Of a DNA stretch of 64,000 bases, positions 34,421-43,586 are shown piece by piece. Position numbers and translations under genes: made by a program. This DNA comes from Micrococcales bacterium (GTDB lineage: Bacteria > Actinomycetota > Actinomycetes > Actinomycetales > Microbacteriaceae), in NCBI GenBank assembly GCA_947454255.1, contig CANGIU010000005.1:1-64000 (forward strand), written 5' to 3'. Position 1 is the stretch's first letter, and the number at the start of each line of letters is the position of its first letter. The notes beneath the pieces are model-generated. The model was not told the DNA's origin and did no database searches. It worked only from the letters and a program-made list of their open reading frames with translations.

Positions 34421-35623
34421 TTAAGGTGAAGGTCTTCCGGCATATCTAAACAGATCGCCATATCGCAGTGGAACTATACGAACTGTTCTAAGTGGGTTTG
34501 GTGCTTCCAACATCATGCCCTGACCTAAATACATCACCACGTGATATTTATCGCCATTGAAATCATCGGTGTATGAGTACCACATTAGATCTCCAGCAAC
34601 TGCATCTTTAACTGGAACTAGTCTGCGCTTTGAAGCCATGTTATAGAACTGGTTAGTAGCGGAGTGCGTTCCAATATAAATTCCAGCAGCTGCATAACTT
34701 GCCTTGGTGATACCACTGCAATCCCAAATGCTTGGGCCCATTCCGCCGAGAACATATCTTTCGCCCAGCTGAGCTCGACCAAAGTTGAAAGCAATATTTA
34801 CTTTGTTGGTATCCGGTGGTCCCACGTCATACAAACTTGGAGCATCAATTGGTCCAGTGGCATTTGGATCGTTTTGTCTTGCCTCATCAATAAGACCTTG
34901 GATGCGCTGCTGCTCTAGGGAATTTGAGATATTTTCTAGTAGCGCAAGTTGTGCGGTGAAAGTCTTATTTAGTTTCTTCTGTTCGTCTACCTTTGCCTGT
35001 AGGGCATCAGCTGCTGCTTGCGCTTCTTGCAGAGCAGTTTTAGCAGCAGCAGTCTTAGCAGCAAGTTCAACCTTTGCATCTTTTAGCTGGCTCTCTAATG
35101 AGCTTGCATATTGCTGGCGCTGAATAGCAGCCTGGTAAATCTGATCGCTAGATTGAGCAATTTTTTCTTGGGCACCTAGTTGATATAGAAGGTTGCCCGC
35201 TTTTTCAGAATTGAGGAAAAGGTTCAGGGAGGTGCCGGCTGCCCCATCACGCCACATCTGGCTAGCAATCTGGGCTAACTGGGTTTGGGCTTGCTCAGCT
35301 TCAGCAGCTGCGGCATCGACTTTGGTCTGCAGGTCAGCCACCTTGGCTGCCATCGCATCTTCGTCGTCTTTAGCTTGGTTGTATTTTTCAGCCTTGATCA
35401 TGGCTGTCTTTTCGAGGGCCGTCTGTTCATTGGTAAGGTCCGCGATAATGCCCTGAAGCCTTGCAACCATGGCCTTTTTGGTTGCCACATTGCGTCTTGC
35501 CTCTAAGACCTCGGCTTGGGAAGGATAGGGCTTCTTAGCAAAGGCTACCTGGGCGGTTGCTCCACCAAAAACAAGGCCCGCAACGACAAACACAGCTAAA
35601 AGGCGTGAGCGTAATGACTTCAT
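34421..35623 (-). CDS. Secreted NlpC/P60 peptidoglycan endopeptidase with coiled-coil domain (RipA-like)
   Basis: The 400-residue protein has a signal peptide (residues 1-29, AFA cut), a long alanine/glutamine-rich coiled coil (about 35-250), a short linker and a C-terminal NlpC/P60 domain. Catalytic residues are Cys302 (SIWDCSGITKASY) and His361 (DKYHVVMYLG), with a polar third residue in MLEAPN. It cleaves the D-iGlu-mDAP-type bond in stem peptides during cell separation; coiled coils of this type bind FtsEX and keep the enzyme inactive. A very strong AGGAGGTGAAAG ribosome site precedes the start. Confidence 0.92.
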   Translation of the reverse strand: MKSLRSRLLAVFVVAGLVFGGATAQVAFAKKPYPSQAEVLEARRNVATKKAMVARLQGIIADLTNEQTALEKTAMIKAEKYNQAKDDEDAMAAKVADLQTKVDAAAAEAEQAQTQLAQIASQMWRDGAAGTSLNLFLNSEKAGNLLYQLGAQEKIAQSSDQIYQAAIQRQQYASSLESQLKDAKVELAAKTAAAKTALQEAQAAADALQAKVDEQKKLNKTFTAQLALLENISNSLEQQRIQGLIDEARQNDPNATGPIDAPSLYDVGPPDTNKVNIAFNFGRAQLGERYVLGGMGPSIWDCSGITKASYAAAGIYIGTHSATNQFYNMASKRRLVPVKDAVAGDLMWYSYTDDFNGDKYHVVMYLGQGMMLEAPNPLRTVRIVPLRYGDLFRYAGRPSP

Positions 35624-35755
35624 GACCTTTCACCTCCTGTGTTTAATGGGCCTTTATCTAAACTAACACCGCCCAAGGAGATTGTGAGGTTGCATTAACC
35701 CCCAAATAACAAGTAACCTTGACCCTTGGTGCTCTAAAAGCTCCATCGCTTTGAC

Positions 35756-35831
35756 GGCCCCATCGTTTAGTGGCCTAGGACGCTGCCCTTTCACGGCAGT
35801 AGCACGGGTTCGAATCCCGTTGGGGTCACCA
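35756..35831 (+). tRNA. tRNA-Glu (anticodon TTC), CCA encoded
   Basis: The cloverleaf is complete: acceptor GGCCCCA with TGGGGTC, anticodon arm CTGCC-CTTTCAC-GGCAG, and a T-arm with GGTTCGAATCC. Base 35828 is the discriminator and CCA follows in the genome. It is first in a cluster of three tRNA genes. Confidence 0.95.
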
Positions 35832-35858
35832 AGCGGTGAGTGTTTGAAAAGTACTTCT

Positions 35859-35932
35859 GGTCCTGTAGCGCAGTTGGTTAGCGCGCCGCCCTGTCACGGC
35901 GGAGGTCGCGGGTTCAAGTCCCGTCAGGATCG
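35859..35932 (+). tRNA. tRNA-Asp (anticodon GTC)
   Basis: Acceptor GGTCCTG pairs with CAGGATC. The anticodon arm is CCGCC-CTGTCAC-GGCGG, the T-arm contains GGTTCAAGTCC, and G is the discriminator. CCA is not encoded. Confidence 0.95.
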
Positions 35933-35967
35933 CTGCGATGTAAATCGCTCAGCCTGATCTAGGTTGA

Positions 35968-36043
35968 GGCTGGATAGCTCAGTTGGTAGAGCGAACGACT
36001 GAAAATCGTTAGGTCCGCGGTTCAATCCCGCGTCCAGCCACCA
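35968..36043 (+). tRNA. tRNA-Phe (anticodon GAA), CCA encoded
   Basis: Acceptor GGCTGGA pairs with TCCAGCC. The anticodon arm is ACGAC-TGAAAAT-CGTT, the T-arm has GGTTCAATCC, and the 3' end is A plus CCA. Its 3' half (36009-36043) overlaps the end of the antisense methyltransferase gene. Confidence 0.95.
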
Positions 36044-37082
36044 CTTCTTCAATCGCTTCCACTCGTGAAGTCTCTCCCGCAATAAAAATCAATTCTTTAT
36101 TCAGTCGTTCACCTACTGCACCCACCTTGGCACCTGACTTGTTATATATACCAATCTGAGAACCGATGTATCGCTTGTAATCAAACTCCAGCAACGCAAC
36201 ACTCTCGTGACCTGCTTGAAGCATCGCTTCAGCGATATCAATTGGTTCAACCCAAGACTCATTGTTGTATGAGACAACCAAAGTTTTAGCTTTCGCATTT
36301 GTAATAACTTCTTTGAATGCCCCAGGCATCTTTCTTCTCTTATTAAAAACAGAGTGGTTTACTGAAGACCTAGAATCAAGTCTCTTCATAGCGACACCAT
36401 AGGCAGGTGGTTTATCCCACCTGACCAAAGTTTCCCAGATGTGGTAGTTAGTGAAGTATCGATGTTGGTTGTAGGGAGGGTCCATATAGAAGAGGTCTAC
36501 CTCAGGTAAATCCTTAACCACATTCTCTGCCAAGCCCAGAATGCTCCTACCTTTACCCGGAATCAAATCTGGAACCTTGAGTTCTAGATCATTACCAGCT
36601 CGATGTGACCAATTCTTTAGATATGCCATGTGCTGACCGGTAGTGCTATCAACCCGATCAGCTGCCAACATCAAAGAAGTTAGCAAAATATAGAAATCGC
36701 TGTCATTCTGAAAATTCTTTTCAAGCTCGTCTCTAATAGCGTCAATCCGAACACCGTTCTTAGGTTGAAAAAACCTTGCATCCTCGCAAAAGTGCTCCGT
36801 GAAATAGCCACGAACGCCAGGCAGTCCAGACAGATAGTCAATCTTTTCTTGAAGCGAGAGTATGTCGACCTGGTTGGCGTCAGTTTCCAGGTAGCACTTG
36901 GCTAAGACATCACTATAGGTAGCACTGTCAGAAGCTATTACAGACAACCCGTTGCGCTTGAATTCAGATGCCACTCTGGTAGTCCCAGTGAAAAGGTCAA
37001 CAGCCGTTTTAGCCTCAGAGGCTTGGGCAATAGCCCCTAAAACTCCCACGAGCGTGCGCTTAGAGCCCAGATACTTGATCAT
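36009..37082 (-). CDS. D12-class DNA N6-adenine methyltransferase (orphan)
   Basis: The 357-residue protein starts MIKYLGSKRTL, the usual beginning of D12-class Dam-like enzymes, 6 bases after AAAGG; an upstream extension to 37199 would run through the divergent promoter. The SAM-binding motif is AVDLFTGTTRVASEFK near residue 27, and the catalytic DPPY is in FYMDPPYNQHRYF near residue 205. It methylates adenine in an unknown DNA site. No restriction enzyme is adjacent, so it may be a solitary epigenetic methylase or a remnant of a restriction system. The last residues (GRGIEPRT) and the stop codon are encoded by the antisense strand of tRNA-Phe. Confidence 0.87.
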   Translation of the reverse strand: MIKYLGSKRTLVGVLGAIAQASEAKTAVDLFTGTTRVASEFKRNGLSVIASDSATYSDVLAKCYLETDANQVDILSLQEKIDYLSGLPGVRGYFTEHFCEDARFFQPKNGVRIDAIRDELEKNFQNDSDFYILLTSLMLAADRVDSTTGQHMAYLKNWSHRAGNDLELKVPDLIPGKGRSILGLAENVVKDLPEVDLFYMDPPYNQHRYFTNYHIWETLVRWDKPPAYGVAMKRLDSRSSVNHSVFNKRRKMPGAFKEVITNAKAKTLVVSYNNESWVEPIDIAEAMLQAGHESVALLEFDYKRYIGSQIGIYNKSGAKVGAVGERLNKELIFIAGETSRVEAIEEVVAGRGIEPRT

Positions 37083-37192
37083 GGTCTGCCTTTGCTCATT
37101 TTCACAGGGTATCAGGCGGATAACACTAGGCTTGACTAGGGTTTTTACCTCAACTGCATCGCCGCAGAAACATACAGAAAGAGCATTTAACC

Positions 37193-38797
37193 ATGGCACC
37201 TCTCGCCCGTTTACGTTGGATCGGTCTCATCTTTATCTCGATGGCTATCTCGATTGTGATTATCGATGGAACCATCGTCAACACCATCACCCCTAAAGTT
37301 ATCGAGGCTCTAAAGCTCTCAAGCAACGAAGTCCAGTGGGTGCAGGAAAGCTACATTCTTGTCTTTGCCGCTCTTTTGTTGGTCTGGGGTTCCATCGCAG
37401 ATGCAATCGGTAGAAAGCGCTTGCTTGTTATTGGTATTTTGCTATTCGTGGCAGCTTCTGTCTGGGCCGGTTATTCCAACGATGCATCCCAAATGATCCT
37501 CGCCAGAACCGTTCAAGGTCTGGGTGGCTCGATGGTATTGCCAACAACTCTTTCTCTAGTCAATGCGAACTTCCAAGGCAAAGAGCGTGGAATCGCTTTT
37601 GCAGTCTGGGGCTCAACCATCGGTGGAATGGTAGCTCTTGGTCCCGTTCTAGGTGGCTGGCTTGCTACTAGCTTCGGTGATGAAGGTTGGCGCTTAGCTT
37701 TCAGCATTAACTTACCTATCGGAATTCTTATCGTCGCTGGACTATTGCTGTTCGTGAATGAATCTAAAGTTCAACAACGTTCGGGTGCCCCAGATTTCCT
37801 AGGAGCACTTCTGTCTGCAGCGCTCTTTTTAACATTGGTATTTGGACTCATCGAAGGACGTAACTACGGCTGGTGGTCAGTAAACAAGGAGTTCACTCTC
37901 GGTTCCTGGTCTTGGGGTAACCCTGGCTTCTCAGTGATTCCAGTTGTGCTGGCTCTCTCAGTAGCCTTCGGTGTTCTCTTCGTTCTTTGGGAAAAGGCGA
38001 GAGAGAAAGCGCATAAGCCAGTACTACTTGATCTCCAACTATTTAGCATTACCTCTTTCCGTAATGGCTCTATCGCAGCACTCATAATCTCGATGGGCGA
38101 ATTCGGAATCCTTTTTGCTATCCCGCTTTGGCTACAAAACGTAATTGGGCTTTCACCAATCGATTCAGGTCTAGTCCTACTTTGGCTAGCTGGTGGTGCA
38201 TTCCTAGCATCAGGTGTCGGTGGCGCACTAAGCGGAAAGCTTGCACCTGCTCTTGCAGTTCGCATTGGTGTTGGCCTTGAACTACTAGGTGTTATTGGTG
38301 TTGCTCTATTCGCAAATGATCAGACTGGTTGGGGGCCGATTGCTCCTTGCCTATTCATCTACGGTCTTGGTATCGGATTAGCCACTGCGCAACTTACCGG
38401 TGTGATTATGGTTGATGTCCCAATGAATCAGATTGGTCAGGCATCAGGCTCACAGAGCACTGTTCGCCAGATTGGTTCTGCATTAGGTATTGCAGTTCTT
38501 GGAACAGTTCTATTCACTCAGGTGCAGAGCGCTCTGATCAGCAAACTAGCCGCAGTTGGTTTCTCTGGTGTCGGTGCTGAAGAGTTCACCGACAAAGTTG
38601 TTCAATCTGCCGGTGGCGTTATCCCGGTATTTGAAAACACTCCACAGATTCCAGTTGAGTATGTCCAAGCCGCAAAAGACGCTTTCACAGAAGGTGCAAA
38701 ATGGGCCGCTATTTCAGCAGCTTTATTCTTAGCGCTCGGCTTCTTAGCGACATTCAGATTGTCAAAGCACCACCATGGTGAGAAAGCGAAAAACTAA
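37193..38797 (+). CDS. MFS drug:H+ antiporter, DHA2 (EmrB/QacA) family
   Basis: The 534-residue, roughly 14-helix exporter has the motif-A loop WGSIADAIGRKRLLVIG near residue 65, IDGTIVN in TM1 and a VLGGWLATSFGDEGWR region (antiporter motif C, GPVLGG, near 150). It pumps unknown hydrophobic compounds out using protons. Residues 430-490 form an extracytoplasmic loop before the last helix. It is divergent from the methylase and its stop directly abuts the next gene's ATG, so the two are co-transcribed. Confidence 0.9.
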   Translation: MAPLARLRWIGLIFISMAISIVIIDGTIVNTITPKVIEALKLSSNEVQWVQESYILVFAALLLVWGSIADAIGRKRLLVIGILLFVAASVWAGYSNDASQMILARTVQGLGGSMVLPTTLSLVNANFQGKERGIAFAVWGSTIGGMVALGPVLGGWLATSFGDEGWRLAFSINLPIGILIVAGLLLFVNESKVQQRSGAPDFLGALLSAALFLTLVFGLIEGRNYGWWSVNKEFTLGSWSWGNPGFSVIPVVLALSVAFGVLFVLWEKAREKAHKPVLLDLQLFSITSFRNGSIAALIISMGEFGILFAIPLWLQNVIGLSPIDSGLVLLWLAGGAFLASGVGGALSGKLAPALAVRIGVGLELLGVIGVALFANDQTGWGPIAPCLFIYGLGIGLATAQLTGVIMVDVPMNQIGQASGSQSTVRQIGSALGIAVLGTVLFTQVQSALISKLAAVGFSGVGAEEFTDKVVQSAGGVIPVFENTPQIPVEYVQAAKDAFTEGAKWAAISAALFLALGFLATFRLSKHHHGEKAKN

Positions 38798-40933
38798 ATG
38801 CCAGAACGGCACGAGCACGACAAAACAGCAGTAAAGAAGATTCACCCGGTAAGAACTATCCTTCTAGGTCGCGCACTTAGAAACGAAAAACTAGAAGGCG
38901 AATTACTTCCTAAGCGAATCGCACTACCAATCTTTGCTAGCGACCCACTCTCGTCTGTAGCGTATGGTCCTCAAGAGTTATTGATGATCTTGACCCTTGG
39001 TGGAATCTCATTCCTGACCTTTGCTCCGGGTATTGCGCTGATGGTGGCATTACTACTAACTGTGATTGTGCTTTCATACCGAAAAGTAATCCAGGCATAT
39101 CCTTCAGGTGGCGGTGACTACGAAGTTGCCAAGACTAACCTTGGTCGCGGGGCGTCTCTTATAGTTGCCTCTGCTCTTTTGCTTGACTACGTCATGACAG
39201 TTGCGGTATCTATTGCATCTGGAACAGACAACCTGATCTCTGCATTCCCAGAGATTGCTCCTTACCGTGTTGAAATCGCTATTGGTTTCCTCGTACTTAT
39301 TTTTGGTATCAACCTTCGCGGTATCCGCGAATCTGGTGTTTCATTTGCAATCCCAACCTACGTATTCATCAGCACCGTATTTGTAATGATCGGCACTGGC
39401 TTATACAAAGTGTTAGTTCTAGGCCAAACACTGGTAACAACTTCAACTGGTTATGAAGTGCACGCTGCAGCTGAGTTCTTAGATAACCCTGCCCAGGTAG
39501 CAGTGATCCTCTTGCTACTTAGAGCATTCGCATCCGGCTGTTCCGCTCTAACTGGTATCGAAGCCATTGCAAACGGTGTTCCTGCGTTCCGTGTTCCTAA
39601 GATTAGAAACGCAAACATCACCATGTCAGTCATGGGTGCCACAGCCGTCTTGATGTTCCTAGGAACAACATGGTTGGCTCTGACAGCAGGCGTGAAATAC
39701 ATAGAGAATGCCCAAGAGCAGTTGGGCAACGGCGACTTCTTCTCGGCTAATCCTCAACAATCTCTAATGGCGCAGATAGGTATTGCCGTCTTCGGCGATA
39801 ACTCGTTGATGTTCTATGTTCTGCAAGCAGCTACCGCAGCGGTGCTATTGCTAGCTGCCAACACTGCCTTTAATGGTTTCCCCCTCCTTTCCTCAGTACT
39901 TAGCCGCGATGGCTTTGCGCCGAAGATGTTGCAAACCAGAGGTGACCGTTTGGTGTACTCAAACGGAATGCTTTCTCTGGCTGCTGCTGCCGGCGCACTT
40001 ATTCTTGTTTATCAAGCATCTGTTTCTAGTTTGATTCAGCTATACATCATCGGTGTATTTACCTCTTTCACAGTGGGTCAGATCGGAATGATTAGACACT
40101 GGCGCAGAGGTGTGCGAGAAAACACAATAGGTAAAAAAGAAGCTTTCAGTGGTCTAGCAATCAACGGCTTTGGAGCACTTCTAACTTCTTCTGTTTTGAT
40201 AATTGTTACTATCACTAAGTTCACTCATGGGGCATGGCTGGTATTCATCATCATGCCTGCTCTCTGGGTGTTGATGTATCAGACCAAGAAGTATTACGCC
40301 GAAGTTGACAAAGAAATCCAGCTAAAGCCTGAGATTCAATTTGGTAGCAAGGGTGATTATGCAATCGTGCTAATGGACAAGCTAACAGCTCCTCAGCTAA
40401 AGGCTTTGGACTATGCCCTGTCAAGTAAGCATGACAAGCTAGAAGTTGTGCACATTGCAGTAGATCCTGAACGAGCTGAGCAATTCGAAAAGGAATGGAC
40501 TGATTATGGTATCCAAGTTCCACTAAGAATTATTCCTTCACCTTTCAGAGACTTCGGTGCACCATTAAGCGAATACCTAACTGAATACCGAGCTATGCAC
40601 GAAGAACAACGTATGGCTATTTATCTGCCTAAGTATGTTGTGGGTCATTGGTGGGAGCACATCTTCCACAACCACCGTGCAAACAGAATCCGTAAGCAGT
40701 TGATGTATGTGCGTGGAGCAATGATTGTGCTTGTCCCATGGCGACTTGAGTCAGCAGACAAGATCGATCTATTCTCAAGAGCGCCGATGCCAGGAGATGT
40801 TCGTCGTGGTGAGCGTATGCGTTCAAGAAATTCAATGCGTAGACATCAGGGCGGAAAGAACACAGTCATCAGAATGATCGCTAAAGAAGATGCCACCCCT
40901 GATGACATCTTGGATCCAAACGATGAGCAGTAA
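38798..40933 (+). CDS. APC-superfamily permease, KimA-like potassium importer
   Basis: The protein has 711 residues. The first 470 or so hold about 12 helices: LPIFASDPLSSVAYGPQE in TM1, YPSGGGDYEVAKTNLG near residue 105, and SGCSALTGIEAIANGVPAF near 245. The last 220 residues are a cytoplasmic UspA-like domain ('YAIVLMDKLTAPQLKALDYALSSKHDKLEVVHIAVD'). This architecture matches KimA (YdaO) of Bacillus, a proton-coupled, c-di-AMP-inhibited K+ importer. Other APC permeases of actinobacteria share it, so the substrate is an inference. It abuts the MFS gene and overlaps the fluoride-channel gene by 11 bases. Confidence 0.82.
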   Translation: MPERHEHDKTAVKKIHPVRTILLGRALRNEKLEGELLPKRIALPIFASDPLSSVAYGPQELLMILTLGGISFLTFAPGIALMVALLLTVIVLSYRKVIQAYPSGGGDYEVAKTNLGRGASLIVASALLLDYVMTVAVSIASGTDNLISAFPEIAPYRVEIAIGFLVLIFGINLRGIRESGVSFAIPTYVFISTVFVMIGTGLYKVLVLGQTLVTTSTGYEVHAAAEFLDNPAQVAVILLLLRAFASGCSALTGIEAIANGVPAFRVPKIRNANITMSVMGATAVLMFLGTTWLALTAGVKYIENAQEQLGNGDFFSANPQQSLMAQIGIAVFGDNSLMFYVLQAATAAVLLLAANTAFNGFPLLSSVLSRDGFAPKMLQTRGDRLVYSNGMLSLAAAAGALILVYQASVSSLIQLYIIGVFTSFTVGQIGMIRHWRRGVRENTIGKKEAFSGLAINGFGALLTSSVLIIVTITKFTHGAWLVFIIMPALWVLMYQTKKYYAEVDKEIQLKPEIQFGSKGDYAIVLMDKLTAPQLKALDYALSSKHDKLEVVHIAVDPERAEQFEKEWTDYGIQVPLRIIPSPFRDFGAPLSEYLTEYRAMHEEQRMAIYLPKYVVGHWWEHIFHNHRANRIRKQLMYVRGAMIVLVPWRLESADKIDLFSRAPMPGDVRRGERMRSRNSMRRHQGGKNTVIRMIAKEDATPDDILDPNDEQ

Positions 40934-41300
40934 AGATTTCTCTTTAGTCTTTATTGGCGGCGCAATAGGTGCATTACTTCGGTACCTAATTGGTGGTGTT
41001 CTAGAACTAACGATTGGGTTGAATTTTGCTGGCTCACTTTCACTATTGCTCGTGAATGTACTTGGTGCAATGTTTTTAGGAATCGTAAACTTCCACCCTC
41101 GCTTTGCTTCAGAATCTAAAAAATCATTCTGGGCAGCCGGTTTCTGTGGCGGCTTTACCACGATGTCTGGAATCGCAATCTTCCTTTACCAATACCCACC
41201 ACTACTAGCCATGCCAGCAGCAGCGGTGATGTTCGGTTTTGGATTTATCGCCTACGCCGCTGGTGCAAACCTAGCTAAAGCAAATCGAGTATCTAAATGA
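40923..41300 (+). CDS. crcB: Fluoride channel subunit CrcB/Fluc (first of a pair)
   Basis: A 125-residue, four-helix protein beginning MSSKDFSLVFIGGAIGALLRYL. Fluc motifs are GALLRY in TM1, LVNVLGAMFLGI in TM2 (pore Asn) and CGGFTTMSGIA in TM3, where Met replaces the usual Phe. I use ATG 40923 rather than an earlier in-frame ATG, because it gives the family start. Fluc channels are dual-topology dimers; the tandem second gene suggests a heterodimer. They let fluoride leave the cell. Confidence 0.92.
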   Translation: MSSKDFSLVFIGGAIGALLRYLIGGVLELTIGLNFAGSLSLLLVNVLGAMFLGIVNFHPRFASESKKSFWAAGFCGGFTTMSGIAIFLYQYPPLLAMPAAAVMFGFGFIAYAAGANLAKANRVSK

Positions 41301-41659
41301 CCCCCGCAGAAGTCTTCAATCCGATAATCCTGATTGGGATTGCTCTTGCTGGAGGCCTAGGATCAATAATTCGATTCGCCCTTAGCAAATGGCAAGGATT
41401 CTTGCCTTGGGGCATCTTGCTAGCAAACGTTTCCGCATCATTCTTTGCTGGCTGGGCAGTCATCTACTTTACTAACGACAGCACCTGGGTAGCCATAACT
41501 GTAGTGGGGCTTGCTGGTGGACTTTCCACCTTTAGCTCATGGGCGGCAGCTAGCGTCCAGCTAGCAGCATCCGGCAAGGTCTTCAGACCTGCCTTATACA
41601 CGCTATTAACAGTCATACTTTCCTCCACAGCAGCATATTTCGGCCTGCTCCTGGGCTAA
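41297..41659 (+). CDS. crcB: Fluoride channel subunit CrcB/Fluc (second of a pair)
   Basis: A 120-residue, four-helix protein with GGLGSIIRFALS in TM1, GILLANVSASFFAGW in TM2 (pore Asn) and AGGLSTFSSWAAAS in TM3, the classical Fluc motif. Its ATG overlaps the preceding stop (ATGA). The first copy has an FTT and this copy an LST core, as expected for oppositely oriented partners in a heterodimer. Confidence 0.93.
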   Translation: MTPAEVFNPIILIGIALAGGLGSIIRFALSKWQGFLPWGILLANVSASFFAGWAVIYFTNDSTWVAITVVGLAGGLSTFSSWAAASVQLAASGKVFRPALYTLLTVILSSTAAYFGLLLG

Positions 41660-41737
41660 ACGCCTGATAAACTCATAGGCAGATTTATTGATTCCTGAGC
41701 ATCACCTGCCCAGCCAAGTACAAAAAGGGGGCTCGCC

Positions 41738-41941
41738 ATGGGGCGTGGCCGTCAGAAAGCTAAAAACACTAAGGTCGCACGCGAACTGAAGTACTTTAGC
41801 CCTAACACAGACCTAACTGCGCTGCAGGCAGAGCTTGCCACGAGTAGCAATGACGAACCTGACTACGAAGACAAGTGGGCTGATCTTTACCCTGAAGAGC
41901 AAGAAGAACCCGAAACTCCTCCTCAAGATCCTCAAGCCTAA
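41738..41941 (+). CDS. DUF3073 domain protein
   Basis: A 67-residue protein that starts MGRGRQKAKNTKVARELKYF and continues SPNTDLTALQAEL, the invariant DUF3073 pattern of actinobacteria. The C-terminus is acidic and proline-rich. The basic N-terminus suggests nucleic-acid or ribosome contact, but no function is established. A purine-rich AAAAAGGGGG site precedes the ATG. It is normally found close to the purine genes, as here. Confidence 0.92.
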   Translation: MGRGRQKAKNTKVARELKYFSPNTDLTALQAELATSSNDEPDYEDKWADLYPEEQEEPETPPQDPQA

Positions 41942-42040
41942 AACTCTTTACTCTGCCCCGTGCGGGAATAATCTCGTAATTGTCGAGTTTACATTTATAC
42001 CTATTGATGTATTCACTCGATTGCGCTGGCTGGGAGAAAA

Positions 42041-42499
42041 ATGAAGAACAAAATGAGGGCAAGGCGTGCTCTCCACCTAATTGATTTAGAGAACCAACTT
42101 GGTGGTGGTAAGTATCCCCAGCAAAGCGTTGAAATCTATCAGAAGCTCTACGAAGCACACGTCCCTCAAGCCGAGCTAGATCAGTTCTATGTTGCAGCAA
42201 ACCCAGGTGTAAAAATACAAACCTCGTTTGGCTGGACTAAGAGTGCACCCGAATATAACCCTGGAAAGAACGGTGCTGATCTCCTCATTGCTGAATATCT
42301 TGAGGACATCGACTACGTAAAGAACAATTTTGGAAAAGTGTTCATAGCCAGTGGAGACGGAGCATTCATTCGTATAGTCAGGCTGCTAAAAGAAAACGCA
42401 GTCGGCGTAACGATGGTTAAAGGTCTCGGAGTTATGCATCCCGAGTATTTTGCTTTAGATATTCCAATAATCGATCTTGAAGATTATTGGAATAACTAG
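42041..42499 (+). CDS. NYN/PIN-like domain protein
   Basis: A 152-residue soluble protein. HLIDLENQLGGGKYP near residue 11, PGKNGADLLIAEYLED near 80 and KVFIASGDGAFIRIVRLLKE near 105 put acidic residues at the positions of the NYN (Nedd4-BP1/YacP-like) nuclease fold. It may be an RNase or an inactive relative. GGGAG precedes the ATG. It converges on the following membrane-protein gene with a 6-base gap. Confidence 0.7.
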   Translation: MKNKMRARRALHLIDLENQLGGGKYPQQSVEIYQKLYEAHVPQAELDQFYVAANPGVKIQTSFGWTKSAPEYNPGKNGADLLIAEYLEDIDYVKNNFGKVFIASGDGAFIRIVRLLKENAVGVTMVKGLGVMHPEYFALDIPIIDLEDYWNN

Positions 42500-42505
42500 A
42501 GCTAA

Positions 42506-43513
42506 CTATGCCTTGCTTGGTTTACGCTGCGAAGCAACTACCAGAAGCAGCACACCTACAGCAAGCCAGGCACCTAATGTTGCCCACTGTGTAATGGTGC
42601 TTGCCTCAGGGAAATAGCTAATACGACGAAGAAGGTTTACTTCAGCTCCAAGTGGCAGATATTGTCCAAAAGTTCCGAGGCCGGTTGGGTATAGTTCCTG
42701 CGGTAGTGCGACTCCACCAAGCGGGTTGCCGATGATGAAGAAAAGTCCAATCACAGATAGCAGGCCAACACGACCAGCTAAGGCTGCTGCACCCATAATC
42801 GTCAAAGCAACTGCTGCTATACCTAAAGCAACTACACCTACCTCTACGAAGTAATTACCTAAAAGTGAACCTAACCAAAGGTTCAAGATTGCAACGATTG
42901 AGAATGCTGCCAAGGTTCCAGCAAGAGCTGCAACCAAGAACTTCTGACTGGTCTTACGAAGCCTCATTGACCCAAGTAGTCCAACTACAATTCCAGCAAT
43001 GATCAAAGGTAGCGACCCAGCGCTCAAACCTAACCCTCTTGGATCTTTAGTACCGAGTGGTGCCAAATCTTCTATTGCAAAAGTTATAGCGCTAACTCCG
43101 TTAGCTGCAGTAATCTGAGCTCCGAGTTCAACGCTCACATTGGTAAGTACCTGTGCCATGGCAGGAGATGCTCCCGTTGCGATAAGCATTTGAGGTTTAT
43201 CTGTCAGCACTAACGCTCCATAGACCTCACGATGAGCAATAGCACTCTTAGCTGCTGCTAGGTCTTTGTATTCAATGAACTTGAATGCACCAGGTTGTTG
43301 CTGATCAAACTGAGTTTGAACACCCTGCACCAAGTTAGGCACAGTTGAAGTAATACCAACCGGGATGCTCTTAGGTGAAGCTGTGGCCAAAGGCCAAGCA
43401 AAAATGGTCAAAATGGTGCTCACAATTACAGTCACCATAACCGCAATCTGAATTACTGGACGAAAGAAGTTTGCCTTCTCTGGGGTTGAAACTACTGCTT
43501 GTTCTTCAGACAC
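42506..43513 (-). CDS. YhgE/Pip-like (ABC-2 type) membrane protein
   Basis: The 335-residue protein has TM1 at about residues 19-45, then an extracytoplasmic domain of about 120 residues ('PVGITSTVPNLVQGVQTQFDQQQPGAFKFIEY', 'YGALVLTD'), then five helices (about 165-335). This is the layout of YhgE/Pip and ABC-2 permease relatives, which mediate export or phage and bacteriocin sensitivity in firmicutes. There is no ATPase nearby. GAGGAG lies close to the start. Confidence 0.65.
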   Translation of the reverse strand: MSEEQAVVSTPEKANFFRPVIQIAVMVTVIVSTILTIFAWPLATASPKSIPVGITSTVPNLVQGVQTQFDQQQPGAFKFIEYKDLAAAKSAIAHREVYGALVLTDKPQMLIATGASPAMAQVLTNVSVELGAQITAANGVSAITFAIEDLAPLGTKDPRGLGLSAGSLPLIIAGIVVGLLGSMRLRKTSQKFLVAALAGTLAAFSIVAILNLWLGSLLGNYFVEVGVVALGIAAVALTIMGAAALAGRVGLLSVIGLFFIIGNPLGGVALPQELYPTGLGTFGQYLPLGAEVNLLRRISYFPEASTITQWATLGAWLAVGVLLLVVASQRKPSKA

Positions 43514-43586
43514 GGCTGAACTCCTCTAGTTTGGGTACCTGTAAAGTTTGGCAGTGAGAAAGGGAAATACAGCGCTAAAAACTGAG

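Noticed and set aside
35756-37082. An integrated mobile element at the tRNA cluster
   Set aside because: No integrase, excisionase or duplicated tRNA end was visible in the window; only the methylase overlaps tRNA-Phe.
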